DNA of 9,614 bases from Lysobacteraceae bacterium UBA6001. GTDB lineage: Bacteria > Pseudomonadota > Gammaproteobacteria > Xanthomonadales > Xanthomonadaceae. Positions 1-6,859 of the stretch are shown here, piece by piece (within the stretch, counting starts at the first letter, position 1; each line of letters opens with the position of its first letter). The notes below the pieces were generated by a model. The model had not been told where the DNA came from. It saw only the letters and a program-made list of their open reading frames with translations, and searched no databases. The position numbers and the translations under genes were made by a program. The stretch spans positions 1 through 9,614 of the forward strand of contig DJAN01000201.1 in NCBI GenBank assembly GCA_002429615.1. The letters are read 5' to 3'.

Positions 1-1005
1 CCGCCGGCCAATCCGGCCCCCGCAGCGCCCGCGCCGACGCCCGAGCCCGTCCCCGGGGCCACCGTGGTCACCCCGGACAACTTCATTCGCGCCGAGTCCG
101 ACACCTACATGAGGGGGCTGGTCAAGGACGCCGATGGCATCGGCAAGATGCTCCATCGCCGGGAGCCGGCGTCGATCGACAAGCAGACGGTCATCCGCCT
201 CAATCGCGACACCCTCTACAGCTCCGGCGTGTTCGACCTTGACGCCGGGCCGGTCACCGTGACCCTGCCGGACGCCGGGCAGCGCTTCCAGTCGCTGCAG
301 GTGATCGGCCAGGACCACTACGCCTGGACCGAATACGGCGCCGGCCCCCATGTGATCACGCGTGACAAGGTGGGCACCCGCTATGTCGTGGCCGCCATCC
401 GCACCCTGGTCGATCCGAATGATCCCAAGGACGTGGACCAGGTCCATGCGCTGCAGGACGCCATCAAGGTGTCGCAGCCGGGCGGTCCTGGCACGCTCGA
501 CCTGCCGCAGTGGGATCCGGTCAGCCAGAAGAAGGTGCGCGATGCGCTGCTGGCGCTCGGCGCGACCACTGAAGGCTTCAAGGGGGCTTTCGGCCAGAAG
601 GGCCAGGTCGACCCGGTCAACCACCTGATCGGTACCGCGGCGGGGTGGGGCGGCAACCCGGACAAGGACGCCACCTATCTCAACTTCACGCCGCCGCGCA
701 ACGATGGCGCCACGGTCTACCGGCTCGACGTGGGCAAGGTGCCGGTGGATGCCTTCTGGTCGGTCAGCGTCTACGGCCCGGACGGCTACTACGTGAAGAA
801 TGCGCTGAACGCCTATTCGATCAACAGCGTAACCGCCCGCAAGGAAGCCGACGGCAGCGTGCGCATCCAGCTCGGTGGCTGCGATGGGCAGATCCCCAAC
901 TGCATCCCGACGCCGCCGGGCTGGAACTACACCGTGCGGCTGTATCGCCCGCAGCAGCCGATCCTCGATGGCAGCTGGAAATTCCCCGAGCCGCAGCCGC
1001 TTTGA
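1..1005 (+). CDS. Exported DUF1254/DUF1214-family protein, 5' end missing
   Basis: The reading frame is open from base 1 to the TGA at 1003-1005, giving 334 visible residues. The first ~20 residues are a Pro/Ala-rich stretch (PPANPAPAAPAPTPEPVPG), which looks like a flexible linker after a signal peptide or lipoprotein anchor lying upstream of the window. A GTG at 64 could open a shorter frame, but it sits inside this linker with no ribosome-binding site and is unlikely to be the start. The DUF1254-type part follows (VIRLNRDTLYSSGVFDL at residues 64-80). The DUF1214-type C-terminus includes AFWSVSVYGPDGYYV at 251-265, a Cys pair at 294 and 301 that could form a disulfide, and the typical GSW-FPEPQPL end. 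These families are common in envelope proteins of proteobacteria, and I know of no established function. The family call is from sequence pattern and is fairly secure; the extracytoplasmic location is inferred. Confidence 0.85.
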   Translation, partial: PPANPAPAAPAPTPEPVPGATVVTPDNFIRAESDTYMRGLVKDADGIGKMLHRREPASIDKQTVIRLNRDTLYSSGVFDLDAGPVTVTLPDAGQRFQSLQVIGQDHYAWTEYGAGPHVITRDKVGTRYVVAAIRTLVDPNDPKDVDQVHALQDAIKVSQPGGPGTLDLPQWDPVSQKKVRDALLALGATTEGFKGAFGQKGQVDPVNHLIGTAAGWGGNPDKDATYLNFTPPRNDGATVYRLDVGKVPVDAFWSVSVYGPDGYYVKNALNAYSINSVTARKEADGSVRIQLGGCDGQIPNCIPTPPGWNYTVRLYRPQQPILDGSWKFPEPQPL

Positions 1006-1007
1006 TC

Positions 1008-1052
1008 GGCGCGGGGTATTCCCGTATCCACATCGGGTATGCCGCCCGCGCC
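1008..1052 (+). repeat. Composite GC stem-loop just after the DUF1254 gene; possible terminator
   Basis: Perfect 8-bp arms (GGCGCGGG at 1008-1015 and CCCGCGCC at 1045-1052) enclose an inner imperfect stem (ATTCCCG at 1018-1024 and CGGGTAT at 1034-1040, 6 of 7 paired). It starts two bases after the stop codon. No T-run follows, so intrinsic termination is uncertain. It could instead protect the 3' end or be a chance product of high GC. Confidence 0.35.
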
Positions 1053-1069
1053 GCGCCGCGCGCAGGTTC

Positions 1070-1086
1070 TGCGACAACGTGTCGCA
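1070..1086. promoter_or_regulatory. Perfect inverted repeat, candidate RegA/PrrA/RoxR-type operator of the cyo operon
   Basis: TGCGACA-ACG-TGTCGCA is a perfect 7-bp inverted repeat with a 3-bp spacer. It contains the half-sites GCGAC (1071-1075) and GTCGC (1081-1085). RegA/PrrA/RoxR response regulators bind paired GCGNC/GNCGC half-sites of variable spacing and control terminal oxidases in several proteobacteria. The site lies about 75 bp upstream of the candidate -10 box, a position suited to an upstream activator. The repeat is seen directly; the regulator is an inference from motif and context. Confidence 0.45.
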
Positions 1087-1131
1087 CACATGCGCGCGGC
1101 GATTTGCGCCGGATCATTGCCGGCCGCCTTT

Positions 1132-1157
1132 CGTGAACACGTCGTTAGGCTTAAAAT
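1132..1157 (+). promoter_or_regulatory. Candidate sigma-70-type promoter of cyoABCD
   Basis: TAAAAT at 1152-1157 matches the -10 consensus in five of six positions, inside an AT-rich patch (GGCTTAAAATTG) that stands out from the GC-rich surroundings. No good -35 hexamer lies 16-18 bp upstream, which would fit an activator-dependent promoter. A short palindrome, CGTG-AA-CACG at 1132-1141, covers the -35 area and may be a second operator. If right, transcription starts near 1164 and leaves a leader of about 110 nt. Confidence 0.4.
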
Positions 1158-1160
1158 TGC

Positions 1161-1275
1161 GGGGCTAACTTGCGCCCCCTGTTCAGGTCCATGCCGTCCA
1201 CCGGCGTGCGCGGACCTGGAATGCCTCATCCGGCGGGCGGCGGTGGTTGGCACCCCCTCGCAATTGGATCTACCG
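1161..1275 (+). other. Putative structured 5' leader of cyoA
   Basis: This stretch lies between the candidate promoter and the cyoA start. It holds a hairpin with arms TTCAGGTCC (1182-1190) and GGACCTGGA (1212-1220), nine pairs including one G-U. The 21-nt loop can form a further 4-bp stem, GCCG/CGGC (1193-1196 with 1202-1205). A weaker GGGGC/GCCCC pairing (1161-1165 with 1174-1178) precedes it. The ribosome-binding site before cyoA is poor (GGA at 1266-1268). I see no known riboswitch class and no convincing short gene in it. Confidence 0.35.
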
Positions 1276-2211
1276 ATGATTCCGTTGAAAACCCTCGGGC
1301 GCGCATTGCGGCCCGGTCTGGCGCTGCTGTCCATGGCGCTGCTGGCGGGTTGCCAGTCGGCCCTTCTCGACCCCAAGGGTCAGATCGGCCAGGACCAGAA
1401 GACCCTGCTGATCACCTCCGTGGTGCTGATGCTGCTGGTCGTGATCCCCGTGATTGTGATGACGATCGCCTTCGCCTGGAAGTACCGCGCTTCCAACACC
1501 AAGGCCCGCTATGAGCCCGAGTGGTCGCATTCGACCGCCATCGAGGTCGTGGTCTGGTCGATCCCCTGCCTGATCATCCTGGTGCTGGCGGTGCTGACCT
1601 GGCGCTCCTCGCACGCGCTGGACCCGTACCGGCCGCTGCAGTCGGACGTGCCGCCGGTGGAGATCGAAGCGATATCGATGGACTGGAAATGGCTGTTCAT
1701 CTACCCGCAGGAAGGCGTGGCGACGGTCAACGAGATCACGGTGCCGGTGGACACCCCGCTGAACTTCCGCATCACCTCCGATACGGTGATGAACTCCTTC
1801 TTCATCCCGCATCTGGGCACGCAGATCTATGCGATGGCCGGCATGCAGACCAAGGTGCACCTGATCGCCAACGAGCCGGGTGACTATTTCGGTATCTCCG
1901 CGAACTACAGCGGCCACGGCTTCTCGAAGATGGGCTTTGCCGTCCACGCCACCGACAACGCCGGCTACCAGGCCTGGCTGCAGAAGGTGAAGGCCGCGCC
2001 GCAGAAGATGGACGACGCCGCGTTCCAGGCGTTGGCGGCCAACCGCAATGACAAGGAGCAGTACCCGGTCACCTACTTCGCGTCGGTGCAGGACGGCCTG
2101 TTCAAGGCCCTGCTCGACAAACACATGATGGGTGGCCACAAGCACGAGGGCCATGACCATGCGGCCACCGGCGCCGAACCGGTCGCCATGTGCACCTCCG
2201 GAGACAACTGA
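1276..2211 (+). CDS. cyoA: Cytochrome bo3 ubiquinol oxidase subunit II
   Basis: This is subunit II (311 aa) of the inner-membrane quinol oxidase that reduces oxygen to water. The ATG at 1276 is chosen because it puts a lipoprotein signal at the N-terminus, with lipobox L23-A-G-C26 followed by [11 protein letters not shown] as in E. coli CyoA. The frame is open further upstream (ATG at 1039), but that would bury the signal. Two membrane helices lie at about 43-67 and 89-109, the second starting with a conserved Glu (E90). A periplasmic cupredoxin-like domain follows ([20 protein letters not shown], then [20 protein letters not shown]). The CuA Cys positions are Ser (S208, S212), as expected for a quinol rather than a cytochrome c oxidase. 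The C-terminus is His-rich ([13 protein letters not shown]). It is the first gene of cyoABCD, and its stop overlaps the cyoB start by one base (TGATG). Confidence 0.96.
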   Translation: MIPLKTLGRALRPGLALLSMALLAGCQSALLDPKGQIGQDQKTLLITSVVLMLLVVIPVIVMTIAFAWKYRASNTKARYEPEWSHSTAIEVVVWSIPCLIILVLAVLTWRSSHALDPYRPLQSDVPPVEIEAISMDWKWLFIYPQEGVATVNEITVPVDTPLNFRITSDTVMNSFFIPHLGTQIYAMAGMQTKVHLIANEPGDYFGISANYSGHGFSKMGFAVHATDNAGYQAWLQKVKAAPQKMDDAAFQALAANRNDKEQYPVTYFASVQDGLFKALLDKHMMGGHKHEGHDHAATGAEPVAMCTSGDN

Positions 2212-4202
2212 TGCTAGGCAAACTCACGCTCGAGGCGGTTCCGTACCACGAGCCGATCATCATGGTCGCCCTCGGTGGCGCCGCACTGCTCGGCCTGGTC
2301 CTCGTGGCCGCGCTCACCAAGTTCAAGCTCTGGGGTTATCTCTGGCGCGAATGGTTCACCTCGGTCGACCACAAGAAGATCGGCGTGATGTACATCGTCG
2401 TGGCGCTGGTCATGCTGCTGCGCGGCTTCGCCGATGCGGCGATGATGCGCACCCAGCAGGCGCTGGCCGCCGGTGGCGGTGAAGGCGTACTGCCGCCGCA
2501 CCACTACGACCAGATCTTCACCGCGCACGGCGTGATCATGATCTTCTTCATGGCCATGCCGTTCATGACCGGCCTGGTCAACCTGGTGGTGCCGCTGCAG
2601 ATCGGTGCGCGCGACGTCGCGTTCCCGTTCCTCAACTCGCTCAGCTTCTGGCTGTTCGTGGCTGGCGTGGCACTGGTCAACATCTCGCTGGGCGTGGGTG
2701 AGTTCGCGCAGACCGGCTGGCTGGCGTATCCGCCGCTGTCGGGCCTGGAATACAGTCCAGGCGTCGGCGTGGATTACTACATCTGGGCATTGCAGATATC
2801 CGGCCTGGGTACATTGCTGACCGGCATCAACTTCTTCGTGACGATCATGCGCATGCGCGCGCCGGGCATGACCCTGATGCGCATGCCGATCTTCACCTGG
2901 ACCGCGCTGATCACCAACATCCTGATCATCGCCGCCTTCCCGATCCTGACCGTCGCCCTGGCGCTGCTGGGTGCGGACCGTTACCTCGGCACGCACTTCT
3001 TCACCAACGACGGTGGCGGCAACGCCATGATGTACGTCAACCTGATCTGGATCTGGGGCCACCCGGAGGTTTACATCCTGATCCTGCCGGCATTCGGCAT
3101 CTATTCCGAGCTGGTGTCCACGTACTGCCGCAAGAAGCTGTTCGGCTACACCTCGATGGTCTACGCCACCGCGTGCATCGGCGTGCTGTCCTTCATCGTG
3201 TGGCTGCACCACTTCTTCACCATGGGCTCGGGTGCCAACGTCAATGCCTTCTTCGGCATCACGACGATGATCATCTCGATCCCGACCGGCGTGAAGATCT
3301 TCAACTGGCTGTTCACCATGTTCCGCGGCCGCGTGCACTTCACCTCGCCGGTGCTGTGGATGATCGGCTTCATCATCACCTTCGTGATCGGCGGCATGAC
3401 CGGCGTGATGCTGGCCATCCCGGCGGTGGACTTCGTGCTGCACAACAGCCTGTTCCTGATCGCGCACTTCCATAACGTCATCATCGGCGGCGTCGTGTTC
3501 GGCTACCTGGCCGGCCTGACCTACTGGTTCCCGAAGGCGTTCGGCTTCAAGCTCAACGAGAAGCTGGGCAAGGCCTCGTTCTGGTGCTGGATCATCGGCT
3601 TCTTCGTGGCCTTCATGCCGCTGTACGTGCTGGGCTTCCTGGGCATGACCCGTCGCCTGAACACCTACAACCACCCCGAGTGGGGCCCGTGGCTGATCGT
3701 GGCCGCTGTCGGTGCGGCGATCATCGCCTGCGGTATCGCGCTGAACCTGCTGCAGCTGGTGTACAGCGTGTGGAAGCGCAAGGAGAACATGGACCTCACC
3801 GGCGACCCGTGGGATGGCCGCACGCTGGAATGGGCCACCTCCTCGCCGCCGCCGTTCTACAACTTCGCCCACCTGCCGCACGTCGATACCCTGGACCAGT
3901 TCTGGGAAGACAAGCAGCAGGGCAAGGGTTGGGTGCGTCCGGCCAAGTACGAAGACATCCACATGCCGCGCAACACGGCGGCCGGCTTCTGGATCGGTGC
4001 GTTCGGCATCGTCCTGGGCTTCGCGCTGACCTGGCACATCTGGTGGCTGGCGGTGGTGGGCCTGGTCGGCATGATCGGCAGCTTCATCGCGCGCACCTTC
4101 GACAACGACATCGACTACTACGTGCCGGCAGCGGAAGTGGAGCGCATCGAAAACGAGCGTTTCGCCCTGCTTGACCAGGCGCAGGCAAAGAAGGCGGTCT
4201 GA
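2211..4202 (+). CDS. cyoB: Cytochrome bo3 ubiquinol oxidase subunit I
   Basis: This is the catalytic, proton-pumping subunit of the heme-copper oxidase, at 663 aa the same length as E. coli CyoB. The ATG at 2211 is preceded by GGAG at 2200-2203; an in-frame GTG at 2190 would add seven unmatched residues and is rejected. All functional residues sit at E. coli numbering: R71, D75, H98 and Q101 of the quinol site; H106 and H421 for heme b; H419 for heme o3; H284, H333 and H334 for CuB, with the cross-linking Y288; D135 of the D-channel; and K362 of the K-channel. Many hydrophobic helices run along the chain, and a soluble loop follows with [21 protein letters not shown] at about 538-558. It is coupled to cyoA by TGATG, and cyoC begins 2 bp after its stop. 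The call is essentially certain; oxidase activity depends on heme O made elsewhere. Confidence 0.98.
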   Translation: MLGKLTLEAVPYHEPIIMVALGGAALLGLVLVAALTKFKLWGYLWREWFTSVDHKKIGVMYIVVALVMLLRGFADAAMMRTQQALAAGGGEGVLPPHHYDQIFTAHGVIMIFFMAMPFMTGLVNLVVPLQIGARDVAFPFLNSLSFWLFVAGVALVNISLGVGEFAQTGWLAYPPLSGLEYSPGVGVDYYIWALQISGLGTLLTGINFFVTIMRMRAPGMTLMRMPIFTWTALITNILIIAAFPILTVALALLGADRYLGTHFFTNDGGGNAMMYVNLIWIWGHPEVYILILPAFGIYSELVSTYCRKKLFGYTSMVYATACIGVLSFIVWLHHFFTMGSGANVNAFFGITTMIISIPTGVKIFNWLFTMFRGRVHFTSPVLWMIGFIITFVIGGMTGVMLAIPAVDFVLHNSLFLIAHFHNVIIGGVVFGYLAGLTYWFPKAFGFKLNEKLGKASFWCWIIGFFVAFMPLYVLGFLGMTRRLNTYNHPEWGPWLIVAAVGAAIIACGIALNLLQLVYSVWKRKENMDLTGDPWDGRTLEWATSSPPPFYNFAHLPHVDTLDQFWEDKQQGKGWVRPAKYEDIHMPRNTAAGFWIGAFGIVLGFALTWHIWWLAVVGLVGMIGSFIARTFDNDIDYYVPAAEVERIENERFALLDQAQAKKAV

Positions 4203-4204
4203 GC

Positions 4205-4834
4205 ATGTCCACGGCTACTACCCTCGACAACCACGCCGCCCACGCGGGCGGCCACGACCACGACCACGCGCACCACGACGCCGGCGGCAATACGCTGCTC
4301 GGCTTCTGGGTGTACCTGATGAGCGACTGCCTCATCTTCGCCGGCCTGTTTGCCACCTATGCGGTGCTGGCCGGCGCGACGGTCGATGGCCCGACGGCCA
4401 AGGAGCTGTTCGACCTGCGCTTCGTGCTGGTGGAAACCTTCCTGCTGCTGTTCAGCAGTTTGACGTTCGGCTTCGCCATGATCTCGGCGGGCAAGCGCAA
4501 CATGACCGGCCTGTATGGCTGGCTGGCAGTCACGGCGCTGTTCGGCCTGGGCTTCCTGGCCATGGAGCTTTACGAGTTCAACCACCTGATCCATGAAGGC
4601 GCGGGCCCCGGCCGCAGCGCGTTCCTGTCGGCGTTCTTCACGCTGGTCGGCACGCACGGCCTGCACGTGACCTCGGGCCTGCTGTGGATGCTGGTGCTGG
4701 TGATCCAGATCGCCAAGAACGGCCTGACGCCGCGCAACACCACGCGCCTGGCCTGCCTGAGCCTGTTCTGGCACTTCCTGGACATCATCTGGATCGGTGT
4801 CTTCACCATCGTCTATCTGCTGGGAGCGCTGTAA
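4205..4834 (+). CDS. cyoC: Cytochrome bo3 ubiquinol oxidase subunit III
   Basis: This is subunit III (209 aa; E. coli CyoC is about 204), a five-helix membrane protein that packs against subunit I and stabilises the complex. Hydrophobic segments lie near residues 31-55, 72-94, 104-124, 140-165 and 183-207. Family hallmarks are visible: [59 protein letters not shown] and [13 protein letters not shown]. The N-terminus before the first helix is His-rich (H10, 13, 17, 19, 21, 23 and 24), a trait also present in E. coli CyoC. The start at 4205 has AAGGCGG at 4191-4197 upstream. It follows cyoB after 2 bp, and its TAA overlaps the cyoD ATG by one base. Confidence 0.97.
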   Translation: MSTATTLDNHAAHAGGHDHDHAHHDAGGNTLLGFWVYLMSDCLIFAGLFATYAVLAGATVDGPTAKELFDLRFVLVETFLLLFSSLTFGFAMISAGKRNMTGLYGWLAVTALFGLGFLAMELYEFNHLIHEGAGPGRSAFLSAFFTLVGTHGLHVTSGLLWMLVLVIQIAKNGLTPRNTTRLACLSLFWHFLDIIWIGVFTIVYLLGAL

Positions 4835-5169
4835 TGGCCGGCCATGACAACCACTCCGATGCCCACGCCAGCCATGGCGGTGGGGTGAAGTCCTACCTGA
4901 TCGGCTTCGTGATGGCGGTCGTGCTGACCGTGATCCCGTTCGCCATCGTGATGAACCACACCTTCTCGCGCGGCGTGACGGTGGCGATCATCTCGATCAT
5001 GGCGGCGGTGCAGATGCTGGTGCACATCGTCTACTTCCTGCACATGGACCGCTCGCCCGAGCAGCGTTCGAACGTGCAGGTGGGCCTGTTCTCGGTGCTG
5101 ATCATCGGCATCGTGGTGGTGGGCTCGCTGTGGGTGATGCACAACATGAACATCAACATGATGCCTTGA
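4834..5169 (+). CDS. cyoD: Cytochrome bo3 ubiquinol oxidase subunit IV
   Basis: This is the small subunit IV (111 aa; E. coli CyoD is about 109), which assists assembly and copper-site stability in the bo3 complex. It has three membrane helices at about 19-40, 47-69 and 82-104. Diagnostic stretches are LTVIPFAIVM, AVQMLVHIVYFLHM and VVVGSLWVMHNMNINMMP. The soluble N-terminus contains H4, H7, H11 and H14. The start is the ATG at 4834, overlapping the cyoC stop (TAATG), with GGGAG at 4822-4826 as ribosome-binding site. The frame is open back into cyoC, but that extension is an out-of-frame shadow of cyoC. It is the last gene of the operon; a terminator follows 24 bp after the stop, and no cyoE is present. 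Confidence 0.96.
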   Translation: MAGHDNHSDAHASHGGGVKSYLIGFVMAVVLTVIPFAIVMNHTFSRGVTVAIISIMAAVQMLVHIVYFLHMDRSPEQRSNVQVGLFSVLIIGIVVVGSLWVMHNMNINMMP

Positions 5170-5193
5170 GGGCAGGGCGCTGAGGTACCTGCC

Positions 5194-5221
5194 ACAAGGG
5201 CCGCCTTCGGGCGGCCCTTGT
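5194..5221 (+). terminator. Strong hairpin terminator of cyoABCD
   Basis: A perfect 12-bp stem (ACAAGGGCCGCC at 5194-5205, GGCGGCCCTTGT at 5210-5221) is closed by a stable C(UUCG)G tetraloop. The T-run behind it is short and broken (CGTTTGC). It begins 24 bp after the cyoD stop and lies between convergent genes, so it may also help end the araC-type transcript from the other side. Confidence 0.8.
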
Positions 5222-5223
5222 CG

Positions 5224-5250
5224 TTTGCGGCCGCCGCCGGCGGCTTTGCG
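5224..5250. repeat. GC palindrome flanked by TTTGCG repeats, between convergent genes
   Basis: GCCGCCGGCGGC at 5233-5244 is a perfect 12-bp palindrome, and TTTGCG occurs on both sides (5224-5229 and 5245-5250). It directly follows the stop of the minus-strand AraC-type gene and could form part of its 3' end. No T-run follows on the minus strand, and chance is plausible at this GC content. Confidence 0.3.
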
Positions 5251-6171
5251 TTACCGGCGCGTCGCCACGCGGGCCACCGCGTCGCCGGCGCCAGGCACGT
5301 CCGCTTCGGCCGCCTGCGCGCTGGCCAGCCACGCGCGCGGTGACATCCCGGCCTTGGCGGTGAAGGCGCGCGAGAGCGCCGAAGGATTCGCATAGCCGAG
5401 TTCATCGGCCAGGATCTTGATCGGCCGGCCTTCGCGCAGCCGGCGCTGGGCCAGCGCGATGCGCCAGCCGGCCAGATAATCCGCCGGGGTCTGCCCGACC
5501 CGTTCGCGGAACGTGTTGGCGAAAGCGGTGCGCGACATCCCCGCGCAGGCTGCCATGCGCGCCAGCGTCCACGGCTCGCCCGGCGCAGCGTGCATCGCCA
5601 CCAGCGCGCGTGCCAGGCGCATGTCCGACATGCCGTTCACCAGGCCCGGATGCACGCCCGCTTCCTGTGGATGGTCCAGCAACCAGCGCAGCAGCTGGAT
5701 CAGCACCACTTCGAACAGCCGGTCCACCAGCAGGCGTTGCCCGCAACGCACGCGGTCGGTTTCGGAAAACAGCAGCTCCAGTGCCAGGTCCAATCCGGGC
5801 ACCCGCGCCAACGGCAGCACCACCAGCGGCGGCAACGAGCGCGCCAATGGGTTGGCCGCGCCGCCTTCGAAGGTCAGCCGCGCGCAGGTGAAGTCAGCGC
5901 CCTCCACGGGAGGATTGTGGAAGCGATGGGTTATCGGGCGCGGATAGAACAGCAGCGTCGGCGCATCGAGCTGGAGTGACCGGGGCACGCCGCCGGCTTC
6001 CGGGTGGCTCACTTCCAGCTGGCCGCGCCGCAGCACGTGCAGGTAGCCGTATCCCTCGCTCGCGTCGAACTGGGTGATGCCGCACAGGGCGCCGGAGTGG
6101 TGCAACTGGGCACGGACCCGGAAATGTTCGAGGACACCGGAGAGGCGGTCGACGGGCGTGGGCGGTGGCAT
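5251..6171 (-). CDS. AraC-family transcriptional regulator with cupin-type sensor domain
   Basis: This is a 306-aa cytoplasmic DNA-binding regulator. Residues ~10-180 form an AraC-type cupin sensor (Cupin_6-like: LSGVLEHFRVRAQLHHSGALC, then GYLHVLRRGQLEV and PTLLFYPRPITHRF). The C-terminus carries the two helix-turn-helix units of the AraC fold: WTLARMAACAGMSRTAFANTF at 201-221, and ILADELGYANPSALSRAF at 253-270, followed by AGMSPRAWL. The ATG at 6171 is the first possible start, since an in-frame TAA lies 10 codons upstream with no ATG, GTG or TTG between. No clear ribosome-binding site precedes it. It is divergent from the AhpD-like gene at 6269, which regulators of this cupin subfamily often control. 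The ligand cannot be read from sequence. Confidence 0.93.
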   Translation of the reverse strand: MPPPTPVDRLSGVLEHFRVRAQLHHSGALCGITQFDASEGYGYLHVLRRGQLEVSHPEAGGVPRSLQLDAPTLLFYPRPITHRFHNPPVEGADFTCARLTFEGGAANPLARSLPPLVVLPLARVPGLDLALELLFSETDRVRCGQRLLVDRLFEVVLIQLLRWLLDHPQEAGVHPGLVNGMSDMRLARALVAMHAAPGEPWTLARMAACAGMSRTAFANTFRERVGQTPADYLAGWRIALAQRRLREGRPIKILADELGYANPSALSRAFTAKAGMSPRAWLASAQAAEADVPGAGDAVARVATRR

Positions 6172-6268
6172 ATGTACGGATGGGTATTTTTTGCGGACTT
6201 ATTGAATCCAATGATACATCCGGCGCGGACATACTGCCGCCTCTTCCAGACCGTCCCCGGAGATCGAA
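6172..6268. promoter_or_regulatory. Divergent promoter/operator region between the AraC-type and AhpD-like genes
   Basis: This 97-bp gap must carry both promoters. It is unusually AT-rich in its centre. Visible elements are an imperfect palindrome ATTG-AATC-CAAT (6201-6212) and a spaced inverted repeat, CGGATGGGTAT (6177-6187) against ATACATCCG (6214-6222), whose arms match except for two extra G. A weak plus-strand promoter could be TTGCGG (6191-6196) with GATACA (6213-6218) at 16 bp. No convincing minus-strand hexamers were found. The elements are seen; their binding by the adjacent AraC-type protein is inferred. Confidence 0.45.
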
Positions 6269-6796
6269 ATGTCCCGTGTCCCGCTTGAAAACACCCCCGC
6301 CGCCAGCCAGCCCCTGCTGGCACAGATCCACCACGCGTTCGGCGCCACGCCCAACATGTTCAAGGCCGTGGCCAACTCGCCGGTGGCCCTGCAAAGCCTG
6401 TGGGCCGTCTTCGGCGCATTGGGCAAGGGCACCCTGGGCGCCAAGCTGGGCGAGCAGATCGCGGTGGCCATCGCCAACCGCAACCGCTGCGAATACTGCC
6501 TGGCGGCGCACACCGTGCTGGGCCAGAACGCGGGGGCGTCGGCGGCGGAGATGGCCGCCGCGCAGGGTGGGCAGTCCACCGATGCCAGGACCGCCGCGGC
6601 GCTGGCGTTCGCGTTGAAGGTGGTCGAGCAGCGCGCGCAGGTCACCGATGCCGACGTGGCCAGCCTGCGTGGCGTGGGCTTCGACGACGCGCAGGTCGTG
6701 GAGATCATGGCGCATGTCGCGCTGAACCTTTTCACCAACTACATCAATGTGGCGCTGGACGTGCCGGTTGATTTTCCGCAGGTCGCGTTCAAGTGA
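6269..6796 (+). CDS. AhpD-like carboxymuconolactone decarboxylase family protein (peroxidase-related)
   Basis: This is a 175-aa all-helical cytoplasmic protein of the CMD/AhpD superfamily. The AhpD signature is complete: E62, C74-E-Y-C77, then H81, with the same spacing (E-X11-C-X2-C-X3-H) as the catalytic relay of mycobacterial AhpD. This supports a thiol-based peroxidase or disulfide reductase role rather than decarboxylation. The N-terminal stretch HHAFGATPNMFKAVANSPVAL is typical of the 'uncharacterized peroxidase-related enzyme' group. The start at 6269 has GGAG at 6259-6262. No AhpC or peroxiredoxin lies alongside, so its electron partner is unknown. It is divergent from the AraC-family regulator, which probably controls it. 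The substrate is not determinable from sequence; detoxification of peroxides or electrophiles is a family-level guess. Confidence 0.9.
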   Translation: MSRVPLENTPAASQPLLAQIHHAFGATPNMFKAVANSPVALQSLWAVFGALGKGTLGAKLGEQIAVAIANRNRCEYCLAAHTVLGQNAGASAAEMAAAQGGQSTDARTAAALAFALKVVEQRAQVTDADVASLRGVGFDDAQVVEIMAHVALNLFTNYINVALDVPVDFPQVAFK

Positions 6797-6803
6797 TCCC
6801 GCC

Positions 6804-6832
6804 CCGGCCTGGCCCGTTGCCGGCCAGGCCGG
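6804..6832 (+). terminator. Candidate terminator after the AhpD-like gene
   Basis: An 11-bp perfect stem (CCGGCCTGGCC at 6804-6814, GGCCAGGCCGG at 6822-6832) with a 7-nt loop starts 8 bp after the stop codon. The downstream tract CGCTTCTCTCG is pyrimidine-rich but not a true T-run. It would separate this transcript from the DUF2024 gene, or reduce read-through into it. Confidence 0.6.
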
Positions 6833-6859
6833 CGCTTCTCTCGCTGCAAGGTCCCACAG

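Noticed and set aside
1039..1275. Upstream in-frame extension of cyoA starting at ATG 1039
   Set aside because: It would place 79 unmatched residues before a clear lipoprotein signal and would run through the candidate promoter and operator.
1270..2160. 296-codon minus-strand frame opposite cyoA
   Set aside because: Rich in Arg, His, Gln and Val with no known pattern; cyoA on the plus strand explains the region fully.
2190..2210. GTG at 2190 as cyoB start
   Set aside because: The ATG at 2211 has a well-spaced GGAG and gives exactly the 663-residue length and numbering of E. coli CyoB.
2214..4037. 607-codon open frame on the minus strand opposite cyoB
   Set aside because: The translation is a low-complexity Asp/His/Arg/Gln-rich string, the expected antisense image of a hydrophobic membrane protein.
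4684..4833. Upstream in-frame extension of cyoD from 4684
   Set aside because: It lies wholly inside cyoC in another frame; the ATG at 4834 matches the family N-terminus and has GGGAG upstream.
6009..6323. 104-codon minus-strand frame overlapping the AraC-type gene start and the AhpD-like gene start
   Set aside because: It runs across the divergent promoter and out of frame with the regulator; no recognisable protein.
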